DNA of 8,834 nt from Gemmatimonadota bacterium (GTDB taxonomy: Bacteria; Gemmatimonadota; Gemmatimonadetes; Longimicrobiales; Longimicrobiaceae). Of the stretch, positions 1 to 7,485 are shown piece by piece. Made by a program: the position numbers and the translations under genes. The notes under the pieces were generated by a model that worked only from the letters and a program-made list of their open reading frames with translations, was not told where the DNA came from and did not search any database. Position 1 is the first letter of the stretch, and each line of letters opens with the position of its first letter. The DNA lies in NCBI GenBank assembly GCA_019348475.1, contig JAHWJJ010000169.1, forward strand, positions 1-8,834. The letters are read 5' to 3'.

Positions 1-272
1 AGACGGTGGCGCTGCCGTTCACGTACATTTTCATCCCGCCCTTCGCCCGGGCCGTCTACGAGGGCGAGGAGTTCGGGCCGACGTATACCGGGATGCCGCC
101 GATGCGGCCGGAGGGGGCGGCGGTGGTGGTCGACGGCACGCAGGTGGAGCCCTCGACGCTGGAGGTCATCCCGCGGCCGGTGATCGACGCCCCGGCATAC
201 GAGCGGCACGGGCCGCAGGGGCCGGGCGATTCGGAGTTCATGTCGAGCGAGCCGGTGCCGGCGCGGGCGTAG
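1..272 (+). CDS. 3' end of an unrecognised protein (5' truncated by window edge)
   Basis: The reading frame is open from the first base and ends at TAG 270-272. About 89 C-terminal residues are visible. A GTG at position 6 could serve as a start, but the frame stays open up to the window edge, so this is most likely the tail of a longer protein. G or C in nearly every third codon position supports real coding in this frame and strand. The visible part starts with a hydrophobic, aromatic stretch (LPFTYIFIPPFARAVYEG), then becomes proline- and glycine-rich, with a short beta-like segment (AAVVVDGTQVEPSTLEVI) and a disordered tail. I do not recognise the family. The last 35 bp overlap the end of the leftward M56 fragment tail to tail. 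Confidence 0.6.
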   Translation, partial: TVALPFTYIFIPPFARAVYEGEEFGPTYTGMPPMRPEGAAVVVDGTQVEPSTLEVIPRPVIDAPAYERHGPQGPGDSEFMSSEPVPARA

Positions 273-501
273 CGGGGAGGAGGGGAAGCTCCCAGGCGGG
301 GAGGAGCGCGGAGAATAGCGGCAGGGCCAGCACCCCGGCCACGCCCACGCACCACACCAGGTGCCGCACGGCCGCGGAGGCACGCCACAGCAGCGCCGCG
401 GCCAGCGCCGTCGCCAGCAGGATGAGCGTGGCCTTGGCCGCCAGCTGCGCCAGCAGGGGGAGCCACTCCGCCCCGGGGACGAGCGCCGATGCAAGGGTCA
501 T
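238..501 (-). CDS. Truncated M56 (BlaR1/MecR1-type) membrane protein, N-terminal helices only
   Basis: This 87-residue protein has two clear membrane segments, roughly residues 15-42 and 46-68. The linker WRASAAVRHLVW is typical of the N-terminus of M56 family antirepressor peptidases (BlaR1/MecR1). Family members usually run to several hundred residues, with four helices and a cytoplasmic HExxH zinc-protease domain; here the frame stops at TGA 238-240 before any of that. The last dozen residues (PATPAPAPARST) have poorer third-position GC and lie opposite the end of the rightward gene, which suggests the original reading frame was cut and now runs out in foreign sequence. Its ATG (499-501) overlaps the blaI stop codon as ATGA, so the two are translationally coupled, as BlaI/M56 pairs usually are. 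It could be a decayed sensor or a minimal membrane protein. Proteolytic function is not expected. Confidence 0.7.
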   Translation of the reverse strand: MTLASALVPGAEWLPLLAQLAAKATLILLATALAAALLWRASAAVRHLVWCVGVAGVLALPLFSALLPAWELPLLPATPAPAPARST

Positions 502-887
502 CGCCCCGCCTCCCGCGCCTGCTGGATCATCCGCTCGAACGCGTCCAGCTCCTCCTCCGACGGCGGCTCGTCCACCGAGTCCAGCAGCGCCGCCATCGCG
601 GCGGCCGTGGAGCCGGCGAAAAAGGTGCGGACGACGTTGCGCATGGCCGACTCGCGCACGTCCTCGTGCGCCACCGTGGGAAAGAAGACGTGGCGGATCC
701 CTTCCTGCCCGTGGTCCAGGTGCCCCTTTTCCTCCAGGATGCGCAGCATGGCACGCACCGCGGAGTAGCTGGGGGGATCGGGGAGCTCGGCGCGCACTTC
801 CGATGCGGTGGCGCGGCCCAGGCGGTAGACCACTTCCATGATCTGCCGCTCGCGCCGGCCAAGGTCGAGGGGGGAGCCTGCTTCCAT
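498..887 (-). CDS. BlaI/MecI/CopY-family transcriptional repressor
   Basis: This 129-residue protein has the usual BlaI length. Residues 7-70 form the winged-helix DNA-binding domain: LGRRERQIMEVVYRLG is helix 1, ATASEVRAEL is helix 2, and SYSAVRAMLRILEEKGHL is the recognition helix leading into the wing (GIRHVFFP). The C-terminal half is helical and should be the dimerisation region, which in classical systems is cleaved by the M56 partner. I chose the ATG at 885-887 because GGAAGG lies 8 nt upstream. The longer frame back to 965 would run through the operator and promoter, so it is unlikely. It overlaps the M56 fragment by 4 bp (ATGA). BlaI proteins repress their own promoter and often beta-lactamase or stress genes; the operator at 915-948 fits autoregulation. 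The target beyond itself is unknown. Confidence 0.93.
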   Translation of the reverse strand: MEAGSPLDLGRRERQIMEVVYRLGRATASEVRAELPDPPSYSAVRAMLRILEEKGHLDHGQEGIRHVFFPTVAHEDVRESAMRNVVRTFFAGSTAAAMAALLDSVDEPPSEEELDAFERMIQQAREAGR

Positions 888-914
888 GAGGACGGCCTTC
901 CGGGGTTTCTCTAC

Positions 915-948
915 TGCTAGTGTACTAGCACCTGCTAGTGTACTAGCA
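915..948. promoter_or_regulatory. Tandem BlaI-type operator, two identical dyads
   Basis: The 16-bp sequence TGCTAGTGTACTAGCA occurs twice without mismatch, at 915-930 and 933-948, with an 18-bp repeat period. Each copy is a perfect dyad with 7-bp arms (TGCTAGT/ACTAGCA) around a 2-bp centre. Size, symmetry and the central TGTA resemble known BlaI/MecI operators, and the position over the -10 box and start point of the blaI promoter is where an autorepressor site should be. The 18-bp phase places the two dyads under two helical turns apart, so side-by-side dimers could cooperate. I saw no further copy in the window, including ahead of the serine hydrolase gene. Confidence 0.85.
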
Positions 949-965
949 CGTCCGCGGATCGTCAA
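937..965 (-). promoter_or_regulatory. Sigma70-type promoter of the blaI-M56 pair
   Basis: Reading leftward, TTGACG (960-965) is a 5/6 match to the -35 consensus and TACACT (937-942) a 4/6 match to the -10, with a 17-nt spacer. Transcription would start near 930, giving a leader of about 43 nt to the blaI ATG. The -10 box lies inside the right-hand operator dyad and the expected start point at the edge of the left-hand one, so a bound repressor would block polymerase. No experimental evidence; called from sequence alone. Confidence 0.7.
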
Positions 966-1040
966 GGGTTTTGTTCCGGCTCGTGTGCTTTACTCACGAT
1001 GCGCTCGAGCGCGAGGGCCACATCACGCGTTCGAAAACCA

Positions 1041-2195
1041 TCATCCGCCCATCCCCAGAACCCCGGCGATCTGGTCGAACAGGTGCCGGTAGATGAAGGA
1101 CCCGTCCGGCTGCGCCTGGTTGGTGTGGCGGACGATGGTGACGTCCGGCCCGGCGCAGTGGTACACCACCGTCCCCCAGAACCCGGTGTGCCCCCAGCAC
1201 TCCTCGCCGCCGATGGTGGCGCGCTGTATCCCGATGGCGTACGGGCCGCCGGGGCTGTCGACGCTGGTGGGCGGGACCGTCAGCATGGTCCGCAGCGTTT
1301 CAGGGCGATCGAACACCTGGCCGCGCAGCAGCGCGCGGTAGAAGCGCGCCAGGTCCCGCGCGGACGAAACCAGCCCGCCGCCGCCGTACAGGTCGAACGA
1401 GGGGTCCCAGGCGGAGGTGTCGATCTCTCCGAAGTAGGTGTGCGAGCGCTCCGCGGCCCCGGGGGGCGCGGGCTCCAGCGACTCCAGATACGTGTCGTCC
1501 AGCCCCAGCCGGTCGAAGTGCAGCACCGTCCGCAGCGCCCGCGCCAGCGGCTGCCCCGTGAGCCGCTCCAGGATCGCGCCCAGCAGGACGTAGCCGGTGT
1601 CGGAGTAATGGTAGCCGGTGCCCGGGCGAAAGTGCGGCTCGCCCCCCTGCATCGCGGACCGCACCTGCTCCAGGGGCGTCCAGCGCCGCGCCGGGTCTGC
1701 GAACACGGCCGCGTAGTACCGCTCGTCCGTCGCGTAGTCGTGAATCCCGCTGGTGTGGGTGAGAAGGTGCCGCACGGTGATGGAATCCACCGCGTAGCCG
1801 TCCCCGCGAAGCAGCGCCGCCTGCTCGGGGCACAGGTGGCGGGCGATGGCGTCGTCCAGGCCTATGCGCCCCTGCTCGTGCAGCCGCAGGATGGCGGCTG
1901 CCACGAAGGTCTTGGTCACGCTGGCCACGCGGAACCCGTGGCGCGGCTGCAGCGGCCGCCCCGATACGCGGTCGAACACGCCGGCGGCCAGCGTCGTATC
2001 CACCCCCTGCGCCGGCGCGTGCACGTGCAGCAGCTCGCCCGGCAGGCTGGGGTTCGCCGCCACCTCGGCCGCAAGCACCCGCTGCAGCTCCGCGGCGGGC
2101 GACTGCGCGGTAGCGGTGCCGGACGTTCCGAGCAGCGCCCACACCAGGAGCGAGGTGCCCGACAGGCGGTGGATGTTCCGGTGCAGCATCTGCAT
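1041..2195 (-). CDS. Secreted serine hydrolase, R61 DD-carboxypeptidase/class C beta-lactamase fold
   Basis: This 384-residue protein has an N-terminal signal peptide (hydrophobic core SLLVWALLG, probable cleavage near TATA-Q31). The penicillin-recognising active-site motifs are all present: SxxK as S92-V-T-K95, the YxN box as Y197-S-D199, and the third motif as H336-T-G338. The SVTK and HTG versions match the Streptomyces R61 DD-carboxypeptidase more than classical AmpC, which uses KTG. Phrases such as VRHLLTHTSGIHDY and SSARDLARFYRALL are also R61-like. Likely periplasmic or extracellular, acting as a D-Ala-D-Ala carboxypeptidase, D-aminopeptidase or esterase; substrate cannot be decided from sequence. 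The start is ATG 2193-2195, with an in-frame alternative at 2187-2189, and no strong ribosome binding site before either. It is transcribed in the same direction as blaI 75 nt upstream of the blaI promoter, but carries no visible operator. Confidence 0.92.
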   Translation of the reverse strand: MQMLHRNIHRLSGTSLLVWALLGTSGTATAQSPAAELQRVLAAEVAANPSLPGELLHVHAPAQGVDTTLAAGVFDRVSGRPLQPRHGFRVASVTKTFVAAAILRLHEQGRIGLDDAIARHLCPEQAALLRGDGYAVDSITVRHLLTHTSGIHDYATDERYYAAVFADPARRWTPLEQVRSAMQGGEPHFRPGTGYHYSDTGYVLLGAILERLTGQPLARALRTVLHFDRLGLDDTYLESLEPAPPGAAERSHTYFGEIDTSAWDPSFDLYGGGGLVSSARDLARFYRALLRGQVFDRPETLRTMLTVPPTSVDSPGGPYAIGIQRATIGGEECWGHTGFWGTVVYHCAGPDVTIVRHTNQAQPDGSFIYRHLFDQIAGVLGMGG

Positions 2196-2390
2196 GGGCG
2201 TGTCTCGGGTCGGACGTGTGGCGGGCGGCGCAGGGGGGCGGCGGATCTGCCGTGGCCGTCCGGGGCGGATGGGGTGGACGGGGTACGCCGGAGATGCATC
2301 AAAAGTTTCCACTCTGGCACGACGGGGCGGATCGCCACCATATTGGCCGTATCCACCGAACGCATTTCGCCGCACGGAGAGAGATTCGCC

Positions 2391-4463
2391 ATGAAGCTGC
2401 GCCACGCGCTCCTGCTCCCGCTGCTGCTCGCCGCGCCGGCGCTGCCGGCGCAGGAGCCCGCCGACCCCTTCCAGTGGCTGGAGGAGGTGGAGGGCGCCCG
2501 CTCGCTGGAGTGGGTGCAGGCCCAGAACGAAGCCACGCTGGCCGAGCTGGAGGCCCACCCCGCCTACCGCCCCATCTACGAGCGCACCCTGCAGATCCTG
2601 AACGCGCGCGAGCGCATCGCCAACCCCGACATCCGGGGGGAGTGGATCTACAACTTCTGGCAGGACGAGCAGAAGCCGCGGGGGGTGTGGCGGCGCACCG
2701 GCTGGGACAGCTACCTGAGCGAGAGCCCGCGGTGGGAGACGGTGCTGGACGTGGATTCGCTCGCCCGCGCGGAGTCGGTGCCCTGGTCGTGGAGCGGCGC
2801 CACCTGCCTGCCGCCGGAGGAGCGCCTGTGCCTGGTGCGCCTGTCGCGCGGCGGCGCCGACGCGGTGCAGGTGCGCGAGTTCGACACGGTGGCAAAGCAG
2901 TTCGTCCCCGGCGGATTCTTTCTGCCGGAGGGCAAGCAGAGCGTCGCCTGGCGCGGCGCGGACGCGCTCCTGGTGGGCCGCGACTTCGGCCCGGGGACCA
3001 TGACGACCTCGGGGTACGCGCGCAGCGTACGCCTGTGGCGCCGCGGCACCCCGCTGGAGTCCGCGGCCACGCTGATGGAGATCCCCGCCACAGACATGGG
3101 CGTTTGGGCGGGGACGCTGCGGACGGCGGACCGCACCCTGAACGTGGTGTTCCACCGGCCCAGCTTCTTCGAATCCACCGTCCACGTGCTGCAGGGCGAC
3201 CGGCTGGTGAAGCTGGACCTGCCGCTGGACGCCGACCTGTACGTGGTGCGCGACCAGATGGCCGTCTACCTGCGCTCGCCCTGGGAGGCCGGCGGCCGTA
3301 CCCACGCGGCGGGCTCGCTGGTGGCCATGCCCATCGACCGCTTTCTGGCCGGCGAGCGCGACTTTCAGGTGGTGGTGCAGCCGGACGCCCGCTCCACCAT
3401 CCAGGGTGTATCCTCCACGCGCGACCACCTGCTGGTGGAGATGCTGAACAACGTGCGGGGCGAGCTGCGGCGCTTCACGCTGCGCGACGGCCGCTGGACG
3501 GGCGAGACGGTGCCCGCGCCGGAGCTGGGGAGCGTCTACGTGACGGAGACGTCGCCGCTGGACAACCGCTACTTCTTCACCTTCACCGGCTTTACCCAGC
3601 CCACCACCCTCTACCTCTCGGACGGGTCCGACGTGCGCGAGGTGCGGCGGCTGCCGGAGATGTTCGACGCCTCCAACCTGGTGGTGGAGCAGTTCGAGGC
3701 GGCATCGCGCGACGGGACCCGCATCCCCTACTTCGTGGTGCGGCGCCGGGACGTGGCGCTGAACGGCGAGAACCCCACGCTGCTGTACGCGTACGGCGGC
3801 TTCGAGGTGGCGCAGACGCCGGCCTACAGCGCGACCGTGGGCTCGGCCTGGCTGGAGCGCGGGGGCGTGTACGTGGTGGCCAACATCCGCGGCGGCGGCG
3901 AGTTCGGGCCGGCGTGGCACCGGGCAGGCCTCAAGGAGAACCGCCAGCGCGTGTTCGACGACTTCATCGCCGTCGCGGAGGACCTGATCGCCCGGCGCAT
4001 CACATCGCCGCGGCGGCTGGGGATCATGGGCGGCAGCAATGGCGGACTGCTGGTGGGCGTGGCCCTCACGCAGCGGCCGGAGCTGTTCAACGCGGTGGTG
4101 GTGCAGGTGCCGCTGCTGGACATGCGGCGCTACAACCAGCTGCTGGCGGGCGCCAGCTGGATGGCGGAGTACGGCAACCCCGACGTGCCGGAGGAGTGGG
4201 CGTACATCGGCCGCTACTCGCCCTACCACAACGTGCGCCCGGGGCAGCGCTACCCGCGCGTGCTGTTCTACACCACCACGCGCGACGACCGCGTGCACCC
4301 CGGCCACGCGCGCAAGATGGCCGCGCTGATGGAGTCCATGGGCTACCCCGTGTACTACTTCGAGAACACCGAGGGCGGCCACGGCTCCGGCGTGACCAGC
4401 GAGCAGCGCGCGCGGATGTACGCCATCACCTACACGTATCTGGTCAAGCGCCTGGTGGACTGA
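2391..4463 (+). CDS. Secreted prolyl oligopeptidase family serine peptidase (S9A)
   Basis: This 690-residue protein matches the usual S9A length. A signal peptide is clear (MKLRHALLLPLLLAAPALPA, cleavage expected before Q21), so it acts in the periplasm or outside. The mature N-terminus has the family hallmark DPFQWLEEVEG and W..AQN. Residues around 80-430 should be the seven-bladed propeller that restricts access to short peptides. The C-terminal alpha/beta-hydrolase domain carries YAYGGF (Y468, equivalent to the oxyanion Tyr of porcine enzyme), the nucleophile in GGS549NGG, the acid in D632-D-R634-V, and H664 in EGGHGSG, giving a complete Ser-Asp-His triad. It should cleave proline-containing or related oligopeptides, but fine specificity is open. 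GGAGAGAG at 2376-2383 supports ATG 2391; the frame is open upstream to 999, but that part is antisense to the hydrolase gene and not coding. It diverges from the serine hydrolase across about 195 bp. Confidence 0.95.
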   Translation: MKLRHALLLPLLLAAPALPAQEPADPFQWLEEVEGARSLEWVQAQNEATLAELEAHPAYRPIYERTLQILNARERIANPDIRGEWIYNFWQDEQKPRGVWRRTGWDSYLSESPRWETVLDVDSLARAESVPWSWSGATCLPPEERLCLVRLSRGGADAVQVREFDTVAKQFVPGGFFLPEGKQSVAWRGADALLVGRDFGPGTMTTSGYARSVRLWRRGTPLESAATLMEIPATDMGVWAGTLRTADRTLNVVFHRPSFFESTVHVLQGDRLVKLDLPLDADLYVVRDQMAVYLRSPWEAGGRTHAAGSLVAMPIDRFLAGERDFQVVVQPDARSTIQGVSSTRDHLLVEMLNNVRGELRRFTLRDGRWTGETVPAPELGSVYVTETSPLDNRYFFTFTGFTQPTTLYLSDGSDVREVRRLPEMFDASNLVVEQFEAASRDGTRIPYFVVRRRDVALNGENPTLLYAYGGFEVAQTPAYSATVGSAWLERGGVYVVANIRGGGEFGPAWHRAGLKENRQRVFDDFIAVAEDLIARRITSPRRLGIMGGSNGGLLVGVALTQRPELFNAVVVQVPLLDMRRYNQLLAGASWMAEYGNPDVPEEWAYIGRYSPYHNVRPGQRYPRVLFYTTTRDDRVHPGHARKMAALMESMGYPVYYFENTEGGHGSGVTSEQRARMYAITYTYLVKRLVD

Positions 4464-4484
4464 CGAAAAGGTCCGGGCTCACGG

Positions 4485-4508
4485 GGAGTCGACGGAGTCA
4501 ACGGAGTC
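4485..4508 (+). repeat. Short 9-bp tandem repeat
   Basis: GGAGTC occurs three times at exact 9-bp spacing (4485, 4494, 4503), with GAC and AAC between copies. It lies 22 bp after the S9 peptidase stop, in non-coding sequence ahead of the terminator hairpin. Function unknown; probably a simple-sequence remnant. Confidence 0.6.
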
Positions 4509-4549
4509 TTCTCGTGCCCTATCCGCGGCACTGCTCCGCGTCCCACATG

Positions 4550-4590
4550 AAAAAGAGCGGTGGCTTCCTGGTGCCTGGAAGCCACCGCTC
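4550..4590 (-). terminator. Rho-independent terminator between convergent genes (mutase and S9 peptidase)
   Basis: A perfect 14-bp inverted repeat (4555-4568 with 4577-4590, stem GAGCGGTGGCTTCC) closes an 8-nt loop. On the leftward strand it is followed directly by five T (A run 4550-4554), the classic intrinsic terminator, 72 nt after the mutase stop. On the rightward strand the tail is only weakly T-rich (CGTTCTTCG), but the same hairpin may also end the S9 transcript. Confidence 0.85.
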
Positions 4591-4661
4591 CGTTCTTCGT
4601 CTGGATGGCATCTCGCGCACGGGCAGCCGGCTCGCAGCGCGGCGACGATGCCTCGCTCGCC

Positions 4662-6356
<1,695 letters not shown>

Positions 6357-6362
6357 GACAAC

Positions 6363-6399
6363 AGTGCGAAGTGCGAGAGTGCGAAAGTGCGAAAGTGCG
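6363..6399 (+). repeat. AGTGCG tandem array, left (5 copies)
   Basis: AGTGCG occurs at 6363, 6370, 6378, 6386 and 6394, that is spacings of 7, 8, 8 and 8 bp with A/G-only linkers. The array begins 7 bp from the mutase start codon, where a ribosome binding site would normally be. The same core appears in the opposite orientation at 6730-6767. Confidence 0.85.
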
Positions 6400-6474
6400 T
6401 CGGCGCCGCTTTCCGGCCGACAACATAACGCCGACGGACGCGCTCGGCATCCATGAGCCTGGCTCGCGGCGAGA

Positions 6475-6488
6475 GCGGCTGAAGCCGC
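6475..6488. repeat. Short perfect inverted repeat
   Basis: GCGGCT and AGCCGC form a 6-bp stem around GA. It sits 16 bp before a longer GC hairpin at 6504-6528, and the two together may form one structured non-coding unit. No gene is close enough on the correct strand to make it an obvious terminator. Confidence 0.5.
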
Positions 6489-6503
6489 CGCAACCACTGC
6501 GGA

Positions 6504-6528
6504 AAGCCCCGCAAACCCCGCGGGGCTT
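6504..6528. repeat. GC-rich hairpin
   Basis: AAGCCCCGC (6504-6512) pairs perfectly with GCGGGGCTT (6520-6528) around a 7-nt loop. There is no T run after it on either strand, so an intrinsic terminator call is weak. It may be part of an intergenic repeat family; this can only be tested on the whole genome. Confidence 0.55.
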
Positions 6529-6605
6529 CAAAGGTAAGGGGACGACGGGTGGTGCACGCGCCCGGCGAAGCGCATCACCGTCGCGGCAGGCGGTGGTCGA
6601 GACGA

Positions 6606-6620
6606 AGATCCGCCGGATCT
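6606..6620. repeat. 15-bp palindrome
   Basis: AGATCC and GGATCT flank a 3-bp centre (GCC). It is perfectly symmetric and in non-coding sequence. It could be a protein-binding site or chance; no nearby promoter was recognised. Confidence 0.3.
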
Positions 6621-6663
6621 GCCAACCAGTTACGGTCCGCGCATCGTCTCCCACCCGCACGAG

Positions 6664-6698
6664 AAAAGGCGCCGGCGAACTGAATCGTCCACCGGCGC
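6664..6698 (-). terminator. Probable intrinsic terminator of the biotin carrier gene
   Basis: On the leftward strand GCGCCGG (complement of 6692-6698) pairs with CCGGCGC (complement of 6669-6675) across a 16-nt loop, and one base later comes a run of four T (A run 6664-6667). It lies about 75 nt after the biotin carrier stop codon. The stem is only 7 bp and the loop is long, so this is a moderate call. If right, the biotin carrier and the mutase are not co-transcribed. Confidence 0.5.
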
Positions 6699-6729
6699 TG
6701 TCGGCCTCCGCTCCCTTGATCCAATCTCA

Positions 6730-6767
6730 CGCACTAACGCACTCACGCACTAACGCACTCACGCACT
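6730..6767 (-). repeat. AGTGCG tandem array, right (5 copies, reversed)
   Basis: On the + strand CGCACT occurs at 6730, 6738, 6746, 6754 and 6762, exactly every 8 bp, with alternating AA and CA linkers. This is the reverse complement of the core in the left array. The array ends 5 bp from the stop codon of the biotin carrier gene. Confidence 0.88.
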
Positions 6768-6772
6768 CCCCT

Positions 6773-7270
6773 TCACTCCAGCACGATCAGCGTGGCGCCC
6801 TTGTCGACCGTCTGCCCGGGCTGAACGGAGATGCTGGCGACGACGCCGTCGGCGGGGGCCTTGAGCTCGTTCTCCATCTTCATCGCCTCAACGACCACCA
6901 CGCCCTGGCCGGCGCGGACGGCCTGCCCCACCTCAACCTCCACCCGCAGCACCAGGCCGGGCATGGGTGCGGTGATGGTCTTGCCGGCCACGTCCTCGCC
7001 GGCGCCCGTCATCTCGCGGATGGCGCGGGTGCGCTCGTCCACCGCATCCGCGGTGAACCGCTCCGCGCCGATGCCGATGCTCCACCGCCCGCGGCGGTCG
7101 CCCGGCGCGGCGGTGAGCGCGTACGAGCGGCCGTCCACCAGCAGGTGCCGCGTCTGCGTTCCCGGGAGGTGGCTCAGCTGCGCGTCCACGGGGGTGCCGT
7201 CCACCACCGGGTTTGCGCCGGTGAGGTCCACCTCCATCTCCCGGCCGGCGATCGTGACGAAGTAGCGCAT
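6773..7270 (-). CDS. Biotin carboxyl carrier protein of an acyl-CoA carboxylase
   Basis: This 165-residue protein ends in a biotinyl domain (about residues 97-165) with the biotin attachment motif VEAMK131MENEL, and the preceding APMPGLVLRVEVEVGQ strand-turn typical of the fold. Residues 1-90 form a variable beta-rich region (MRYFVTIAGREMEVDL...) found in carriers of acyl-CoA or propionyl-CoA carboxylases, which binds or positions the partner subunits. The carrier moves carboxybiotin between a biotin carboxylase and a carboxyltransferase; neither is in the window. Its position upstream of methylmalonyl-CoA mutase fits a propionyl-CoA carboxylase role, since that enzyme makes the mutase substrate, but an acetyl-CoA carboxylase role is possible. 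ATG 7268-7270 is chosen because MRYF is the normal family start; the open frame up to 7357 adds unrelated residues. No strong ribosome binding site is visible. Confidence 0.92.
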   Translation of the reverse strand: MRYFVTIAGREMEVDLTGANPVVDGTPVDAQLSHLPGTQTRHLLVDGRSYALTAAPGDRRGRWSIGIGAERFTADAVDERTRAIREMTGAGEDVAGKTITAPMPGLVLRVEVEVGQAVRAGQGVVVVEAMKMENELKAPADGVVASISVQPGQTVDKGATLIVLE

Positions 7271-7370
7271 CGGGTTCTGGATCCAGGCGACGGGGAACAG
7301 GGCGGGAGAAGGTGCTTGCGGAAGGGCGGCGCCGCAACCCCGGACTGCGCGCCTCAACCTGACTAATCGT

Positions 7371-7399
7371 ATTGCGACGCTTTACACACCACTCGCAAT
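7371..7399. promoter_or_regulatory. Inverted repeat bracketing the -35 box of the peptide promoter
   Basis: ATTGCGA (7371-7377) and TCGCAAT (7393-7399) are perfect 7-bp arms with a 15-bp spacer that contains the -35 hexamer. The symmetric placement suggests a regulator site. It shares CAAT (7396-7399) with the next dyad. Confidence 0.5.
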
Positions 7400-7409
7400 G
7401 GCTTAGATT
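7381..7409 (+). promoter_or_regulatory. Sigma70-type promoter of the Cys-rich peptide gene
   Basis: TTTACA (7381-7386) matches 5/6 of the -35 consensus and TAGATT (7404-7409) 4/6 of the -10, with a 17-nt spacer. The region is markedly more AT-rich than its surroundings. Transcription would begin near 7416, giving a leader of about 70 nt before the ATG at 7486. Confidence 0.6.
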
Positions 7410-7428
7410 TACCATCCGCAAGCCATTG
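7396..7428. promoter_or_regulatory. Inverted repeat over the -10 box and start point of the peptide promoter
   Basis: CAATGGCTT (7396-7404) and AAGCCATTG (7420-7428) are perfect 9-bp arms separated by 15 bp. The left arm touches the -10 box (7404-7409), and the right arm starts just past the expected transcription start, so a bound protein would block initiation. Because only one arm would be transcribed, it is better explained as an operator than as an RNA hairpin. Confidence 0.6.
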
Positions 7429-7474
7429 GAGGCGACGTAAGTTGCGACAGGGCGGGCGCGCCGTCATCCACACC

Positions 7475-7480
7475 AGGAGA
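7475..7480 (+). promoter_or_regulatory. Strong Shine-Dalgarno of the Cys-rich peptide gene
   Basis: AGGAGA lies 5 nt before the ATG at 7486 (AGGAG with 6-nt spacing). It is among the best ribosome binding sites in the window and strongly supports this short frame as translated. Confidence 0.85.
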
Positions 7481-7485
7481 AGCCG

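Larger units (their letters stand above)
6357..6772. other. 416-bp non-coding gap between mutase and biotin carrier genes
   Basis: No convincing gene is found here. One frame stays open across the whole stretch, but its translation is low-complexity (for example ECESAKVRR from the left array and ALTHSRTNALTHS from the right one) and simply reads through the repeats. The stretch holds, left to right, an AGTGCG array, two hairpins, a short palindrome, a probable terminator and a reversed AGTGCG array, each listed separately. Confidence 0.75.

Noticed and set aside
888..965. Longer BlaI start at 965
   Set aside because: It would translate the promoter and both operator copies. ATG 887 gives normal family length and a good ribosome binding site.
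1001..1012. 12-bp palindrome GCGCTCGAGCGC between serine hydrolase and blaI
   Set aside because: It has no loop and no T run, so it is not a terminator. A short GC palindrome is expected by chance in this base composition.
2315..2335. Sigma54-like -24 element (TGGCACG) upstream of the S9 peptidase
   Set aside because: No TTGC at the required -12 position.
999..2390. Rightward upstream extension of the S9 peptidase frame
   Set aside because: It is antisense to the serine hydrolase. The true start at 2391 has a signal peptide and a ribosome binding site.
1041..4382. A leftward open frame of over 1100 codons running antisense through the S9 peptidase into the serine hydrolase
   Set aside because: Only the last 384 residues form a known protein with a signal peptide. 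The rest is His/Arg/Ala-rich shadow sequence opposite a well-defined S9A gene.
6363..6767. CRISPR-like array
   Set aside because: The unit is only 8 bp with 2-bp linkers. There are no unique spacers and no cas genes.
6371..7366. Rightward 331-codon frame across the repeat arrays and the biotin carrier
   Set aside because: It is low-complexity translation of the arrays, then antisense to a clear biotinyl domain gene.
7271..7380. Promoter for the biotin carrier gene
   Set aside because: A -10-like TACGAT is present on the leftward strand, but no -35 at acceptable spacing (best is 21 nt).
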